5,889 nucleotides of DNA from Acidobacteriota bacterium. Its GTDB lineage: Bacteria > Acidobacteriota > Terriglobia > Terriglobales > SCQP01. The stretch spans positions 1 through 5,889 of the forward strand of contig JAKATS010000112.1 in NCBI GenBank assembly GCA_021818645.1, read 5' to 3'. The notes beneath the pieces are model-generated. The model was not told the origin of the DNA. It was given only the letters and a program-made list of their open reading frames with translations, and ran no database searches. Both the position numbers and the translations under genes were made by a program. How positions within the stretch are numbered: position 1 is the first letter of the stretch; the number at the start of each line of letters is the position of its first letter. This document shows positions 1 to 5,531 of the stretch, in pieces.

Positions 1-6
1 GTTCTC

Positions 7-12
7 GGAGGG
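7..12 (+). promoter_or_regulatory. Shine-Dalgarno site of the DUF465 gene
   Basis: GGAGGG sits about eight bases before the ATG at 20. It is a near-consensus ribosome binding site and supports that start codon. Only 19 bases of upstream sequence are in the window, so the promoter cannot be judged. Confidence 0.7.
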
Positions 13-19
13 TAGCGCC

Positions 20-271
20 ATGAGCTTGGAAACCGGCCAGGTTCGCCAGAACCTGTTTGCCCAGGATGAAAACCTTCGCCAATTAGCCGCCCGTCATCAC
101 GCACTCGAAGATCAATTGTCCAGATTACAGCAGCAACGCTTTCTCACCAGTGAGGAAGAGGCCGAGGAGCACCGGCTGAAAAAATTGAAACTGCAGCTTA
201 AAGACGAGATGGAACAGCATCTGCGCCATCTCCGGATGGCTCCCTCTTCGGCCGCGATGCATATGGCTTAG
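20..271 (+). CDS. DUF465 / YdcH-like small helical protein
   Basis: This 83-residue, highly charged protein matches the pattern of the DUF465 (YdcH-like) family: a short N-terminal lead, LF at 12-13, a histidine pair H26-H27 followed by L29, then a basic stretch LKKLKLQLKDE (53-63). The family is known for small two-helix hairpin or coiled-coil proteins of no settled biochemical role. Almost the whole chain from about residue 8 to 70 looks helical, with heptad-like Leu spacing and many Glu, Gln, Lys and Arg. The last 13 residues look disordered. There is no signal peptide, membrane segment or cysteine, so a cytoplasmic location is inferred. Length is near the upper end for the family, which is commonly 60-80 residues. 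The start is supported by a strong ribosome binding site. The gene converges on dinB, with about 35 bases between the two stop codons, and nothing suggests a shared function. Confidence 0.8.
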   Translation: MSLETGQVRQNLFAQDENLRQLAARHHALEDQLSRLQQQRFLTSEEEAEEHRLKKLKLQLKDEMEQHLRHLRMAPSSAAMHMA

Positions 272-276
272 CCATA
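262..276. repeat. Short inverted repeat over the DUF465 stop codon
   Basis: TATGGCT-T-AGCCATA is a perfect 7+7 inverted repeat around one central base, and it contains the TAG stop. As RNA it could form a 5-bp stem with a 5-base loop. It lies between convergent genes, where a terminator would be expected. The stem is short and no T-run follows on either strand, so intrinsic termination is doubtful. Confidence 0.25.
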
Positions 277-306
277 GCCGGGGGCCGGGCAGCGTGGAAG
301 GGCTCG

Positions 307-1392
307 TCATGAATCTGCCTGTTCCGGAAACAGCGGCACGGGCGCCGGGCTGCTGCGCTGGATGGGGTCATAAAAATTGGACAGCCCCACGCCGGCCAGG
401 CGAAAACGTTGCCGCGGCCCCAGGTGAACCCGTTCGCGCAAAGCTAAAATTCGCGCGGTAAATTCCTGCACGTTCGCAGGAAACTCCGCCGGGGTCATGC
501 TGCGGGTGAGAACCTTGAAATCACTGGTTTTCAGCTTCAGCACCAGAGTGCGGGCTCGGCGGGGCTCGTGGCGCGCGGCCTGCCAGACTTTTTCCGCCAG
601 GCGGCATATCGCGGCTTCGGTCGCGGCCAGCGGCAGATCTTCCCTGAACGTATCTTCGGCGGATATGGACTGCGTCGGCCGGTCGGGCACGACGGGACTG
701 GAATCCTGCCCGCGCGCCAGTTCATAAAGCCGGCGGCCGAATCGGCCCAACCGATTTTCCAGTTGCGCCGCCGCCAGGCCCCGCAGCCCGCCCACGGTGG
801 TCACACCCAGCTCCGCCAATTTTCTTTCCGTCACTGTGCCCACGCCGGGCAATCGCGCCACCGGCAGCGGCGGCAAAAAGGTCTCCACGTCGTCCGGTGT
901 AATCACGAACAAGCCATCGGGTTTGCGCCAGTCGGAAGCGATTTTAGCTAGAAATTTATTGGGCGCCACGCCGGCCGAGGCAGTGAGCCGCAACTCCTCC
1001 CGAATCTGCTGGCGAATCATCCGCGCAACCCGGGTGGCCGTGGGCAGTCCGGTTTTATTTTCTGTCACATCAAGATAAGCCTCATCGAGCGACAAGGGTT
1101 CGATCAGGTTGGTATGGCGGGAAAAAATCTCCCGCACCTGGTGCGAAACCGCGCGGTAGCGGGCAAAATCCGGAGGCAGAAAAATGGCGGCGGGACATAG
1201 CTGTTCGGCCCTCAGGGCCGGCATGGCCGAACGCACTCCATAGCGGCGCGCCTCGTAGGAAGCCGCGCAAACCACCGATCGCGGGCCGCGCCAGGCAACC
1301 ACCACCGGCTGGCTTCGCAGTCGTGGATCATCTCGCTGCTCGACTGCAGCGTAAAACGCGTCCATATCAATATGCAGAATTTTTCGAACCAT
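307..1392 (-). CDS. dinB: DNA polymerase IV (Y-family translesion polymerase)
   Basis: This is a 361-residue Y-family polymerase, close to the usual 350-360 of bacterial Pol IV. It copies past damaged template bases without proofreading, as part of the DNA-damage response in the cytoplasm. The first palm motif is HIDMDAFYAAVE (7-18), giving metal ligands D9 and D11 and aromatic steric gate Y14, which excludes ribonucleotides. The second is SLDEAYLD (101-108), with D103 and E104. NKFLAKIASDWRKPDG (145-160) is the typical finger/palm motif. A thumb helix-hairpin-helix LPGVGTVTERKLAELG (181-196) and the little-finger domain (about 240-340, SISAEDTF then GVGLSNF) follow. The C-terminus has PLF (353-355), a plausible degenerate beta-clamp binding motif lacking the usual Gln. 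All catalytic residues are present. The start is fixed by alignment of the MVRKILHIDMD beginning with family N-termini, although the ribosome binding site is weak. An inverted repeat 17-36 bases upstream may be its operator. Confidence 0.97.
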   Translation of the reverse strand: MVRKILHIDMDAFYAAVEQRDDPRLRSQPVVVAWRGPRSVVCAASYEARRYGVRSAMPALRAEQLCPAAIFLPPDFARYRAVSHQVREIFSRHTNLIEPLSLDEAYLDVTENKTGLPTATRVARMIRQQIREELRLTASAGVAPNKFLAKIASDWRKPDGLFVITPDDVETFLPPLPVARLPGVGTVTERKLAELGVTTVGGLRGLAAAQLENRLGRFGRRLYELARGQDSSPVVPDRPTQSISAEDTFREDLPLAATEAAICRLAEKVWQAARHEPRRARTLVLKLKTSDFKVLTRSMTPAEFPANVQEFTARILALRERVHLGPRQRFRLAGVGLSNFYDPIQRSSPAPVPLFPEQADS

Positions 1393-1408
1393 AAACTACG
1401 CCGTGTCT

Positions 1409-1428
1409 CGGTGTACTCAAATACACCG
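1409..1428. promoter_or_regulatory. Perfect 7+7 inverted repeat upstream of dinB, candidate operator
   Basis: CGGTGTA-CTCAAA-TACACCG is an exact inverted repeat of two 7-base arms with a 6-base spacer. It is centred about 26 bases upstream of the dinB start and about 62 bases upstream of the divergent DUF4396 remnant. Its size, symmetry and position fit the binding site of a dimeric repressor. dinB is a classic SOS gene in many bacteria, so a lineage-specific LexA box is a reasonable guess. The sequence does not match the E. coli CTGT-N8-ACAG box, and I cannot confirm the Acidobacteriota motif from memory. It could instead serve the remnant gene or be a transcript hairpin. Confidence 0.4.
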
Positions 1429-1480
1429 TATGTTGCCGGCTGCCTCCGGGAATTGCATCCCGTCAGGTACGGACAAGCTC

Positions 1481-1930
1481 ATGGCGGCCGATACCCGGGT
1501 GCATATAGTCGCGGGTATCTATCTCACCATCGCATTTTTTTGCGCCTTCTGGCTCATGACCGATATTCTCGGCTACCCGTAAAAAATTTGGATGATGGAC
1601 GTGGTCTGGCCGGTGAGTGCATGGTACTGGGGTCCGATGGCTGTGGTGATGTACTTTCGTTTCCGGCCGAGGCTGGGGAGAAAAAAGTCGCAGCCCTTTC
1701 GGCCGCAGTTCGCCGGGGTCCGAGTGGGGCTGATTCGCCTGGATGGTCTGGATCCATGGGCGATAGCATCCGCCTTTGCGGGCCAATCAGGCGGCGTTCT
1801 GGCCTTTGTAGCCGCGAGTAGCAATCAGGCGCAAGGAGCCAGCCCGCTGGAGAGTACACGAATGTACATGAGGATTGGCGGGCGGCGGCAAAACCCGGGG
1901 CCTCCGCGAAGTGGGGTGGAGCACAGCTAG
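1481..1930 (+). pseudogene. Decayed DUF4396-type membrane protein gene with in-frame TAA
   Basis: Reading from the ATG at 1481, 33 codons encode a hydrophobic N-terminal helix (VAGIYLTIAFFCAFWLM, residues 10-26) ending ILGYP. A TAA at 1580-1582 follows, and the same frame then continues KIWMMDVVWPVSAWYWGPMAVVMYFRF. As I recall the DUF4396 family, its N-terminal part has a membrane helix, then a Q-K-M-W-I-M-N-V-V-W-P-T-A-L-Y-like stretch, then a second helix. The TAA therefore falls where the family has Gln, and a single CAA-to-TAA change would explain it. After about 1690 the frame stays open to TAG at 1928-1930 but loses resemblance. The C-terminal Cys/His-rich part I expect in the family is not visible in any forward frame, so the 3' half seems lost or shifted. 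No clear ribosome binding site precedes 1481. The family's function is unknown to me. An alternative is two short expressed ORFs (1481-1582 and 1592-1930). Confidence 0.6.
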
Positions 1931-1949
1931 ATGAAGCGTATCGCTTCGT
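1931..1949. repeat. Inverted repeat beyond the GH2 stop codon
   Basis: GAAGCG-TAT-CGCTTC (1933-1947) is a perfect 6+6 inverted repeat, extendable on the plus-strand transcript by a G-U and an A-U pair. It lies five bases beyond the GH2 stop codon and directly after the end of the DUF4396 remnant frame. It could help end either transcript, but no T-run follows on either strand, so it is not a convincing intrinsic terminator. Confidence 0.3.
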
Positions 1950-1953
1950 AGGC

Positions 1954-4188
1954 TCATCGAACTTCAGCCGAATACTCATCCTCAAGTGCTCGGCCGCCGC
2001 GCAGGCGAGCCACGGCTCGCAGATGGATGGGGCCGGCCGGCAGTGTGACCTGCGGCCAGCGGAAGACTTGATCGCGGCCTGTGCGCGTGCCCAGAGATTT
2101 GCCGTTCAAAAATAACTCCACCCGGGCGCAGTTGGAATAAACCTTGAACCCGGCGATGCCAGCTGGCCGGGGATTAAAACGGCGGCCACAGATATGGACC
2201 ATGGGGCGCGAGGCCCATTGCGCCTGGTAAAAGTAATATGCATCCTTGCGAATGCGGCGATCGTAGCTGGCCAGGCCTTTGTCGTTTATGCCGCGCACGC
2301 CGCCTTCGTGGCGGCGTGCGGAGGCGAAATCATACATGCACCAGATCTGGGTGTTGTAAAGCCAGGGACGGGCGCGCATCGCCGCCCAGGCGTGTTCATG
2401 AACAACGCACTGCCATTCTTCGGGATGGAAGGGTCCGCCCGGCTTGGGCTGGGTCACCGGGTATTGGTGCTGGAAGGGATTGGCGCCGGCGCCGTATTCA
2501 CTCATCCCAATGACGCGGCCCGGGCGTACCGCTTCAACGGCATCATGAATTCGGTCCAGGCCCTGGGGCCAGTCTTCCGGAGTTCCTCGATACCAGCCGT
2601 AATAACGGTTGTAGCTGATGAGATCGGGGATGAAATTCATCGGATGCAGGGCCGCCTGATCGGTGGCCGCGACAGTGGGTCGGGTCGGGTCGAGTTCATG
2701 TGCGAGCTGGTTGAGCTCGAAGACCAGTTCCCAGGGCACCGGGCCGGAAGCGGTCGAGCGTTTGCCGATCAGCGCCTTCGCCTGTGCCGCCGAACGGATG
2801 GGAAATTCGTGAAATGCGAGCTCGTTGTAGAGACTCCAGAAAAATACCGAGGGATGGTTCTGGTTCTGCCGGATTAATTCCGTAAGCTGCTGGCGGGCGC
2901 TGGCGGTAAATGCGGGAGTATGGGTGATGTGATTCACCAGTCCGAATTCCGTCCACAGCACGAGGCCGTTGCGGTCACAGGCGTCATAGGAGGCGGGGGC
3001 GTGCTGATAATGCGGCAGCCGCACCGAAGTTGCGCCCATTTCCAGGATGGGGGTGAAGTCCTGGACCATTTCGGAATACGGCACGGCGCGGCCCACCACC
3101 GGTCGGTCCTGATGCAGATTGACGCCATGCAGCGGATAGGATTCCCCGTTGAGGAAAAATCCGCGATCCGGAGTTGCATGGAAAAATCGCAGGCCGAGCG
3201 GCTGTCTTACCTCATCCACCACCCGTCCCTGGCGGCGCAGGCTGGCCGCCAGTTGATAGACATAAGGGTCGCGGCGGCCATGCCAAAGATGGGGATCTTC
3301 GAGCCGGAGCGGGGTTGCATATTCCTGCTGCCCATGGGCGGGAAGCCGCGCCGGATGTCGTTTCGCCGCCACTACCCGGCCGGCATGATCGAGAATCTGC
3401 CAGTGCAGCTCGCAGACGGCGGTGCGGGCGCTGGCATTGCGCACCAGAGCCCGCAGTTCGAGTTGGGCAAATTCTTTCGTCACCTGCTGCTGCATGGCAT
3501 AAATGCCGGGCGAGGCGAAGTCGAGCGGGGAAATGGAAACCGGCGGCAGGCACAGCAGATGAGCTTCGCGATAGAGCCCGCCAAAGAGATTAAAATCGCC
3601 GGCGATCGGCGGAATATCGGCCGTCCAGGTGTTGTCCACCCGCACTGCGATCAGATTTTCGGCATCCGGACGAAAGGCGGCGCTGGCATCGAAACAGAAG
3701 GCGGCGAAAGCGCCGCGATGGGTGCCCAGAGGCTTGCCGTTGCAGTAAACATCAGCCACCGTGGCGGCGCCGTCAAAATGTAGAAACCAGCTCGCGCCGG
3801 CGGGCGCGTGCGGCAGCGCCGGCAGGCGGAGCCGGTACCAGCCGGGGCCGCGATAATATTGGCCTTCGACTTCAGCCGCTTGGCCCGGCCAGGCATACGG
3901 CATGCCATGCGGAAGGCTGACGCGGGGCCAGGCCCGGTCATCGAAATCAGGCTGTTCGGCGCCGGCCACATCGGCGCGCCAGAAACGCCAGTGCTCCAGC
4001 AGTGGCAGGGAGCGGCGTCCCCTGGGCTGAGCTCCGGCGGCGAGCACTCCGGCAGGCCAGGCGGTGCAGGCGCCTGCCGCCGCCGCGCCCGCGCTCCATT
4101 GCAAAAGCTGGCGGCGGGTGAGTGATGGCTGCGGCCGGGAACCGGACCCGCTGATTTCTTTTGCAGACGGTACGGGATTTTTTGTCAT
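1954..4188 (-). CDS. Tat-exported glycoside hydrolase family 2, beta-galactosidase-like
   Basis: This 744-residue GH2 enzyme should hydrolyse terminal beta-glycosides (galactosides, glucuronides or related sugars) by a retaining mechanism outside the cytoplasm. Residues 1-53 form a Tat signal: TRRQLLQ (24-30) with the R25-R26 pair, a hydrophobic Ala-rich stretch, and likely cleavage near A51-A53. A sugar-binding jelly-roll follows (about 60-215, including FDGAATVADVYCNGKPLG), then an Ig-like beta-sandwich (about 217-340). The catalytic barrel runs from about 345 to 655. In it, HGVNLHQD (354-361) and LWTEFG (411-416) are family signatures, YNE gives acid/base E456, and GMSEYGAG gives nucleophile E564. 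GINDKGL (633-639) is also typical. The C-terminal part (about 660-744, with VELFLNGKSLG) resembles the DUF4982-type domain. Both catalytic glutamates are intact, so activity is expected; the exact sugar cannot be read. The start is chosen because it keeps the Tat signal. The gene is divergent from a LacI-family regulator 84 bases away. Confidence 0.93.
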   Translation of the reverse strand: MTKNPVPSAKEISGSGSRPQPSLTRRQLLQWSAGAAAAGACTAWPAGVLAAGAQPRGRRSLPLLEHWRFWRADVAGAEQPDFDDRAWPRVSLPHGMPYAWPGQAAEVEGQYYRGPGWYRLRLPALPHAPAGASWFLHFDGAATVADVYCNGKPLGTHRGAFAAFCFDASAAFRPDAENLIAVRVDNTWTADIPPIAGDFNLFGGLYREAHLLCLPPVSISPLDFASPGIYAMQQQVTKEFAQLELRALVRNASARTAVCELHWQILDHAGRVVAAKRHPARLPAHGQQEYATPLRLEDPHLWHGRRDPYVYQLAASLRRQGRVVDEVRQPLGLRFFHATPDRGFFLNGESYPLHGVNLHQDRPVVGRAVPYSEMVQDFTPILEMGATSVRLPHYQHAPASYDACDRNGLVLWTEFGLVNHITHTPAFTASARQQLTELIRQNQNHPSVFFWSLYNELAFHEFPIRSAAQAKALIGKRSTASGPVPWELVFELNQLAHELDPTRPTVAATDQAALHPMNFIPDLISYNRYYGWYRGTPEDWPQGLDRIHDAVEAVRPGRVIGMSEYGAGANPFQHQYPVTQPKPGGPFHPEEWQCVVHEHAWAAMRARPWLYNTQIWCMYDFASARRHEGGVRGINDKGLASYDRRIRKDAYYFYQAQWASRPMVHICGRRFNPRPAGIAGFKVYSNCARVELFLNGKSLGTRTGRDQVFRWPQVTLPAGPIHLRAVARLRGGRALEDEYSAEVR
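2294..2320. repeat. 11-bp perfect hairpin inside the GH2 gene
   Basis: CGCACGCCGCC and GGCGGCGTGCG are exact reverse complements separated by five bases (TTCGT on the plus strand). In the GH2 mRNA the hairpin covers the codons for residues 622-630, next to the conserved GINDKGL motif. It is probably a product of GC-rich coding sequence and has no T-run. It is listed because it is the longest perfect stem I noticed in the window. Confidence 0.6.
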
Positions 4189-4197
4189 TTAGGCGTG

Positions 4198-4203
4198 ATT
4201 GTA
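4198..4203 (-). promoter_or_regulatory. Candidate -10 element of the GH2 gene
   Basis: On the minus strand TACAAT matches the sigma70 -10 consensus at five of six bases. It ends nine bases before the GH2 start codon, so transcription would begin only about three bases before the ATG. No Shine-Dalgarno sequence is visible, which fits a nearly leaderless message. The -35 region is poor (TTGCGG at 4227-4222 with an 18-base spacer). This could also be chance. Confidence 0.3.
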
Positions 4204-4258
4204 AGGCAATGAATGGATGCGCCGCAAATCTAACCAGCCGGCAGCGTAATATTCTACA

Positions 4259-4265
4259 GAGCGGA
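4259..4265 (+). promoter_or_regulatory. Weak ribosome binding site of the LacI-family gene
   Basis: GAGCGGA lies seven bases before the ATG at 4273 and is a partial match to the Shine-Dalgarno consensus. It supports the start already indicated by the N-terminal helix-turn-helix. The 84-base region between the two divergent genes also has AT-rich TAATATTCT (4247-4255), a possible -10 for this gene, but no good -35 and no long palindrome. Confidence 0.4.
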
Positions 4266-4272
4266 TCCCGTC

Positions 4273-5376
4273 ATGATTACATTGCGCGATGTTGCCCGGG
4301 CCAGCCAGGTCTCGCATGCCAGCGTTTCCATCGTATTAAATAATGCGCCGCTGGCGCGCTACATCCCCGACGCGACCAAGGCGCGCATTCTGGCCGCGGC
4401 GCAGCGGCTGGGCTACCGGCCCAATCAATTGGCGCGTTCGCTGCGGCACCAGCACAGTCATATGGTCGGGCTGCTGGTTTTTGATCTGCTCGATCCCTTC
4501 TGCGCCGGAGTGTTGGAAGGCGCTGTCAGTTCGCTCTATGAATCTTCGTATCTGCCCATCCTGGCCGATGTTCGCAATGATCGTCCTCGCTTTGAACGCT
4601 ATCTGGAAATGCTTTTGCAGCGGCGGGTCGAAGGGCTGGTGGTGTTGGCCAACTGGTTGTTCATTGATATCGCCATGATCGCCGACCTGGCCGGCAGCCG
4701 GATTCCAATTGTGCTGGTTGGCACCCGCCTGGCCCAGGGCGGTGTGCGCACCGTCATCACCGATAATGTCGCCGGAGCCCGGCTGGGGCTGGGGCATTTA
4801 TTTGAACTGGGGCACCGGCAGATCGCCTTCTTGCGCGGGCCGCATGCCTTGGCCGACGCTGCCATGCGCTGGCGCGGCATTCAGACCGAAGCCCGGCGCC
4901 GCAAGTTGGCCTTGGATATGCGCCTGGTGAAAGATTTGCCGGCCGCGCCCGATGCGTTTTCCAGTTTTTCCGCCGGCCAGCAGCTCACCCGCGAATTGCT
5001 GGCCGGGCCCGTGCCTTTTTCCGCCCTGATGGCCTATGACGACATGACGGCACTGGGCGCGATGCGGGCGGTGATTGAAAGCGGCCGCCGGGTGCCCGAT
5101 GACTGTTCCATCCTGGGCTTTGATGATATTGCCGCCGCCCCGCTGGGCAATCCGCCGCTCAGCACCATCCGTCAGCCGATGGCGCAACTCGGTTCGTGCG
5201 CGGTGGAATGGGTGCTGGAAGAAATGCAGCAGCCCAAACAGTCGCCGGGCGTCCATCCCCGCGGCAAGGCGAATCAGGGAATGTTGAAGCGGCTTCCACC
5301 GGAACTGGTGGTGCGCGGCTCAACCGGAAGAATTCAAATCAGTACTCCCCCGGGCCGGGGTCGTCGAAAAACTTGA
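4273..5376 (+). CDS. LacI-family transcriptional repressor
   Basis: This 367-residue protein has the standard LacI/GalR architecture. Residues 2-21 form the helix-turn-helix, with recognition helix VSHASVSI (13-20). The hinge helix is PNQLARSL (50-57), where L57 corresponds to the minor-groove leucine of LacI that inserts at a central CpG. The effector-binding core (about 64-350) is of periplasmic-binding-protein type. Residues likely to contact the ligand by comparison with LacI are R199 (in MRWRG) and D284 (in GFDD). The end PPELVVRGST is the family's usual C-terminal strand, followed by a short basic tail (352-367). It should bind DNA as a dimer and respond to a small molecule, often a sugar, but the ligand cannot be read. 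It is divergent from the GH2 gene and upstream of a permease. A palindrome of LacI-operator type lies just past its stop codon. The body resembles Acidobacteriota members as I remember them. Confidence 0.95.
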   Translation: MITLRDVARASQVSHASVSIVLNNAPLARYIPDATKARILAAAQRLGYRPNQLARSLRHQHSHMVGLLVFDLLDPFCAGVLEGAVSSLYESSYLPILADVRNDRPRFERYLEMLLQRRVEGLVVLANWLFIDIAMIADLAGSRIPIVLVGTRLAQGGVRTVITDNVAGARLGLGHLFELGHRQIAFLRGPHALADAAMRWRGIQTEARRRKLALDMRLVKDLPAAPDAFSSFSAGQQLTRELLAGPVPFSALMAYDDMTALGAMRAVIESGRRVPDDCSILGFDDIAAAPLGNPPLSTIRQPMAQLGSCAVEWVLEEMQQPKQSPGVHPRGKANQGMLKRLPPELVVRGSTGRIQISTPPGRGRRKT

Positions 5377-5401
5377 CATGAAGTATTTACACGTGTAAAT
5401 T
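5373..5401 (+). promoter_or_regulatory. Sigma70-type promoter for the permease
   Basis: A perfect -35 TTGACA (5373-5378) is followed by a 17-base spacer and TAAATT (5396-5401), which matches the -10 consensus at four of six bases. The -35 overlaps the TGA stop of the LacI-family gene (5374-5376). Transcription would start near 5408, giving a leader of about 120 bases before the permease start. The perfect -35 and ideal spacing make it the best promoter in the window. The permease is the only downstream gene visible. Confidence 0.7.
5385..5400. promoter_or_regulatory. Perfect 16-bp palindrome, LacI-family operator
   Basis: ATTTACACGTGTAAAT is its own reverse complement over all 16 bases. LacI/GalR-family operators are typically 14-20 bp AT-flanked palindromes with a central CG, and this one has CG at its exact centre (5392-5393). 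It covers the downstream part of the promoter spacer and five of the six -10 bases, so a bound repressor would block RNA polymerase. The adjacent LacI-family protein keeps the hinge leucine that normally reads a central CpG, which makes it the likely ligand. A related regulator encoded elsewhere is possible. Confidence 0.75.
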
Positions 5402-5418
5402 CCGGATCGGTCACCACA

Positions 5419-5441
5419 GGGCTTGAGACAGGTTGAAGCCC
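5419..5441 (+). other. Stem-loop in the permease mRNA leader
   Basis: GGGCTT (5419-5424) and AAGCCC (5436-5441) pair perfectly around an 11-base loop, just after the predicted transcription start. No T-run follows, so it is not a clear terminator for the upstream gene. The rest of the leader (5442-5531) contains GGCGGCC (5460-5466), complementary to GGCCGCC (5513-5519), a pairing that would enclose the Shine-Dalgarno-like GTGAGG. I recognise no known riboswitch class. Confidence 0.3.
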
Positions 5442-5531
5442 GGAATCCTTCCCGCACCAGGCGGCCTTTTCCGTCGCCCGTCGCGGGGTGAGGACAGATC
5501 ATGTCCGTTGACGGCCGCCCGCCATCACACC

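Noticed and set aside
568..951. A 127-codon open frame opposite dinB
   Set aside because: It is fully antisense to conserved polymerase motifs, and its composition reflects the dinB codons.
1854..1867. GTACA-CGAA-TGTAC inverted repeat
   Set aside because: Five-base arms in a degraded region are expected by chance, and it has no promoter or gene start beside it.
1554..1985. A 143-codon minus-strand frame across the remnant region and the GH2 3' end
   Set aside because: It overlaps the GH2 C-terminus, has low-complexity Pro/Arg/Ser composition and no recognisable domain. The plus strand gives a better explanation of this interval.
2677..2692. Three adjacent GGGTC-like units inside the GH2 gene
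   Set aside because: Too short to be a meaningful repeat. It encodes the ordinary DPTRPT stretch of the enzyme.
2194..2877. A 227-codon open frame on the plus strand opposite the GH2 C-terminal half
   Set aside because: Same reason: it lies entirely inside a confident gene on the other strand, and its translation looks like no family I know.
2920..3783. A 287-codon open frame on the plus strand opposite the GH2 gene
   Set aside because: It is antisense to well-conserved GH2 sequence, has no recognisable domain or good start signal, and is the kind of long shadow frame that high-GC codon use produces.
4198..4210. ATTG-N5-CAAT as a possible operator between GH2 and the regulator
   Set aside because: The arms are only four bases long, and it does not resemble the palindrome at 5385-5400.
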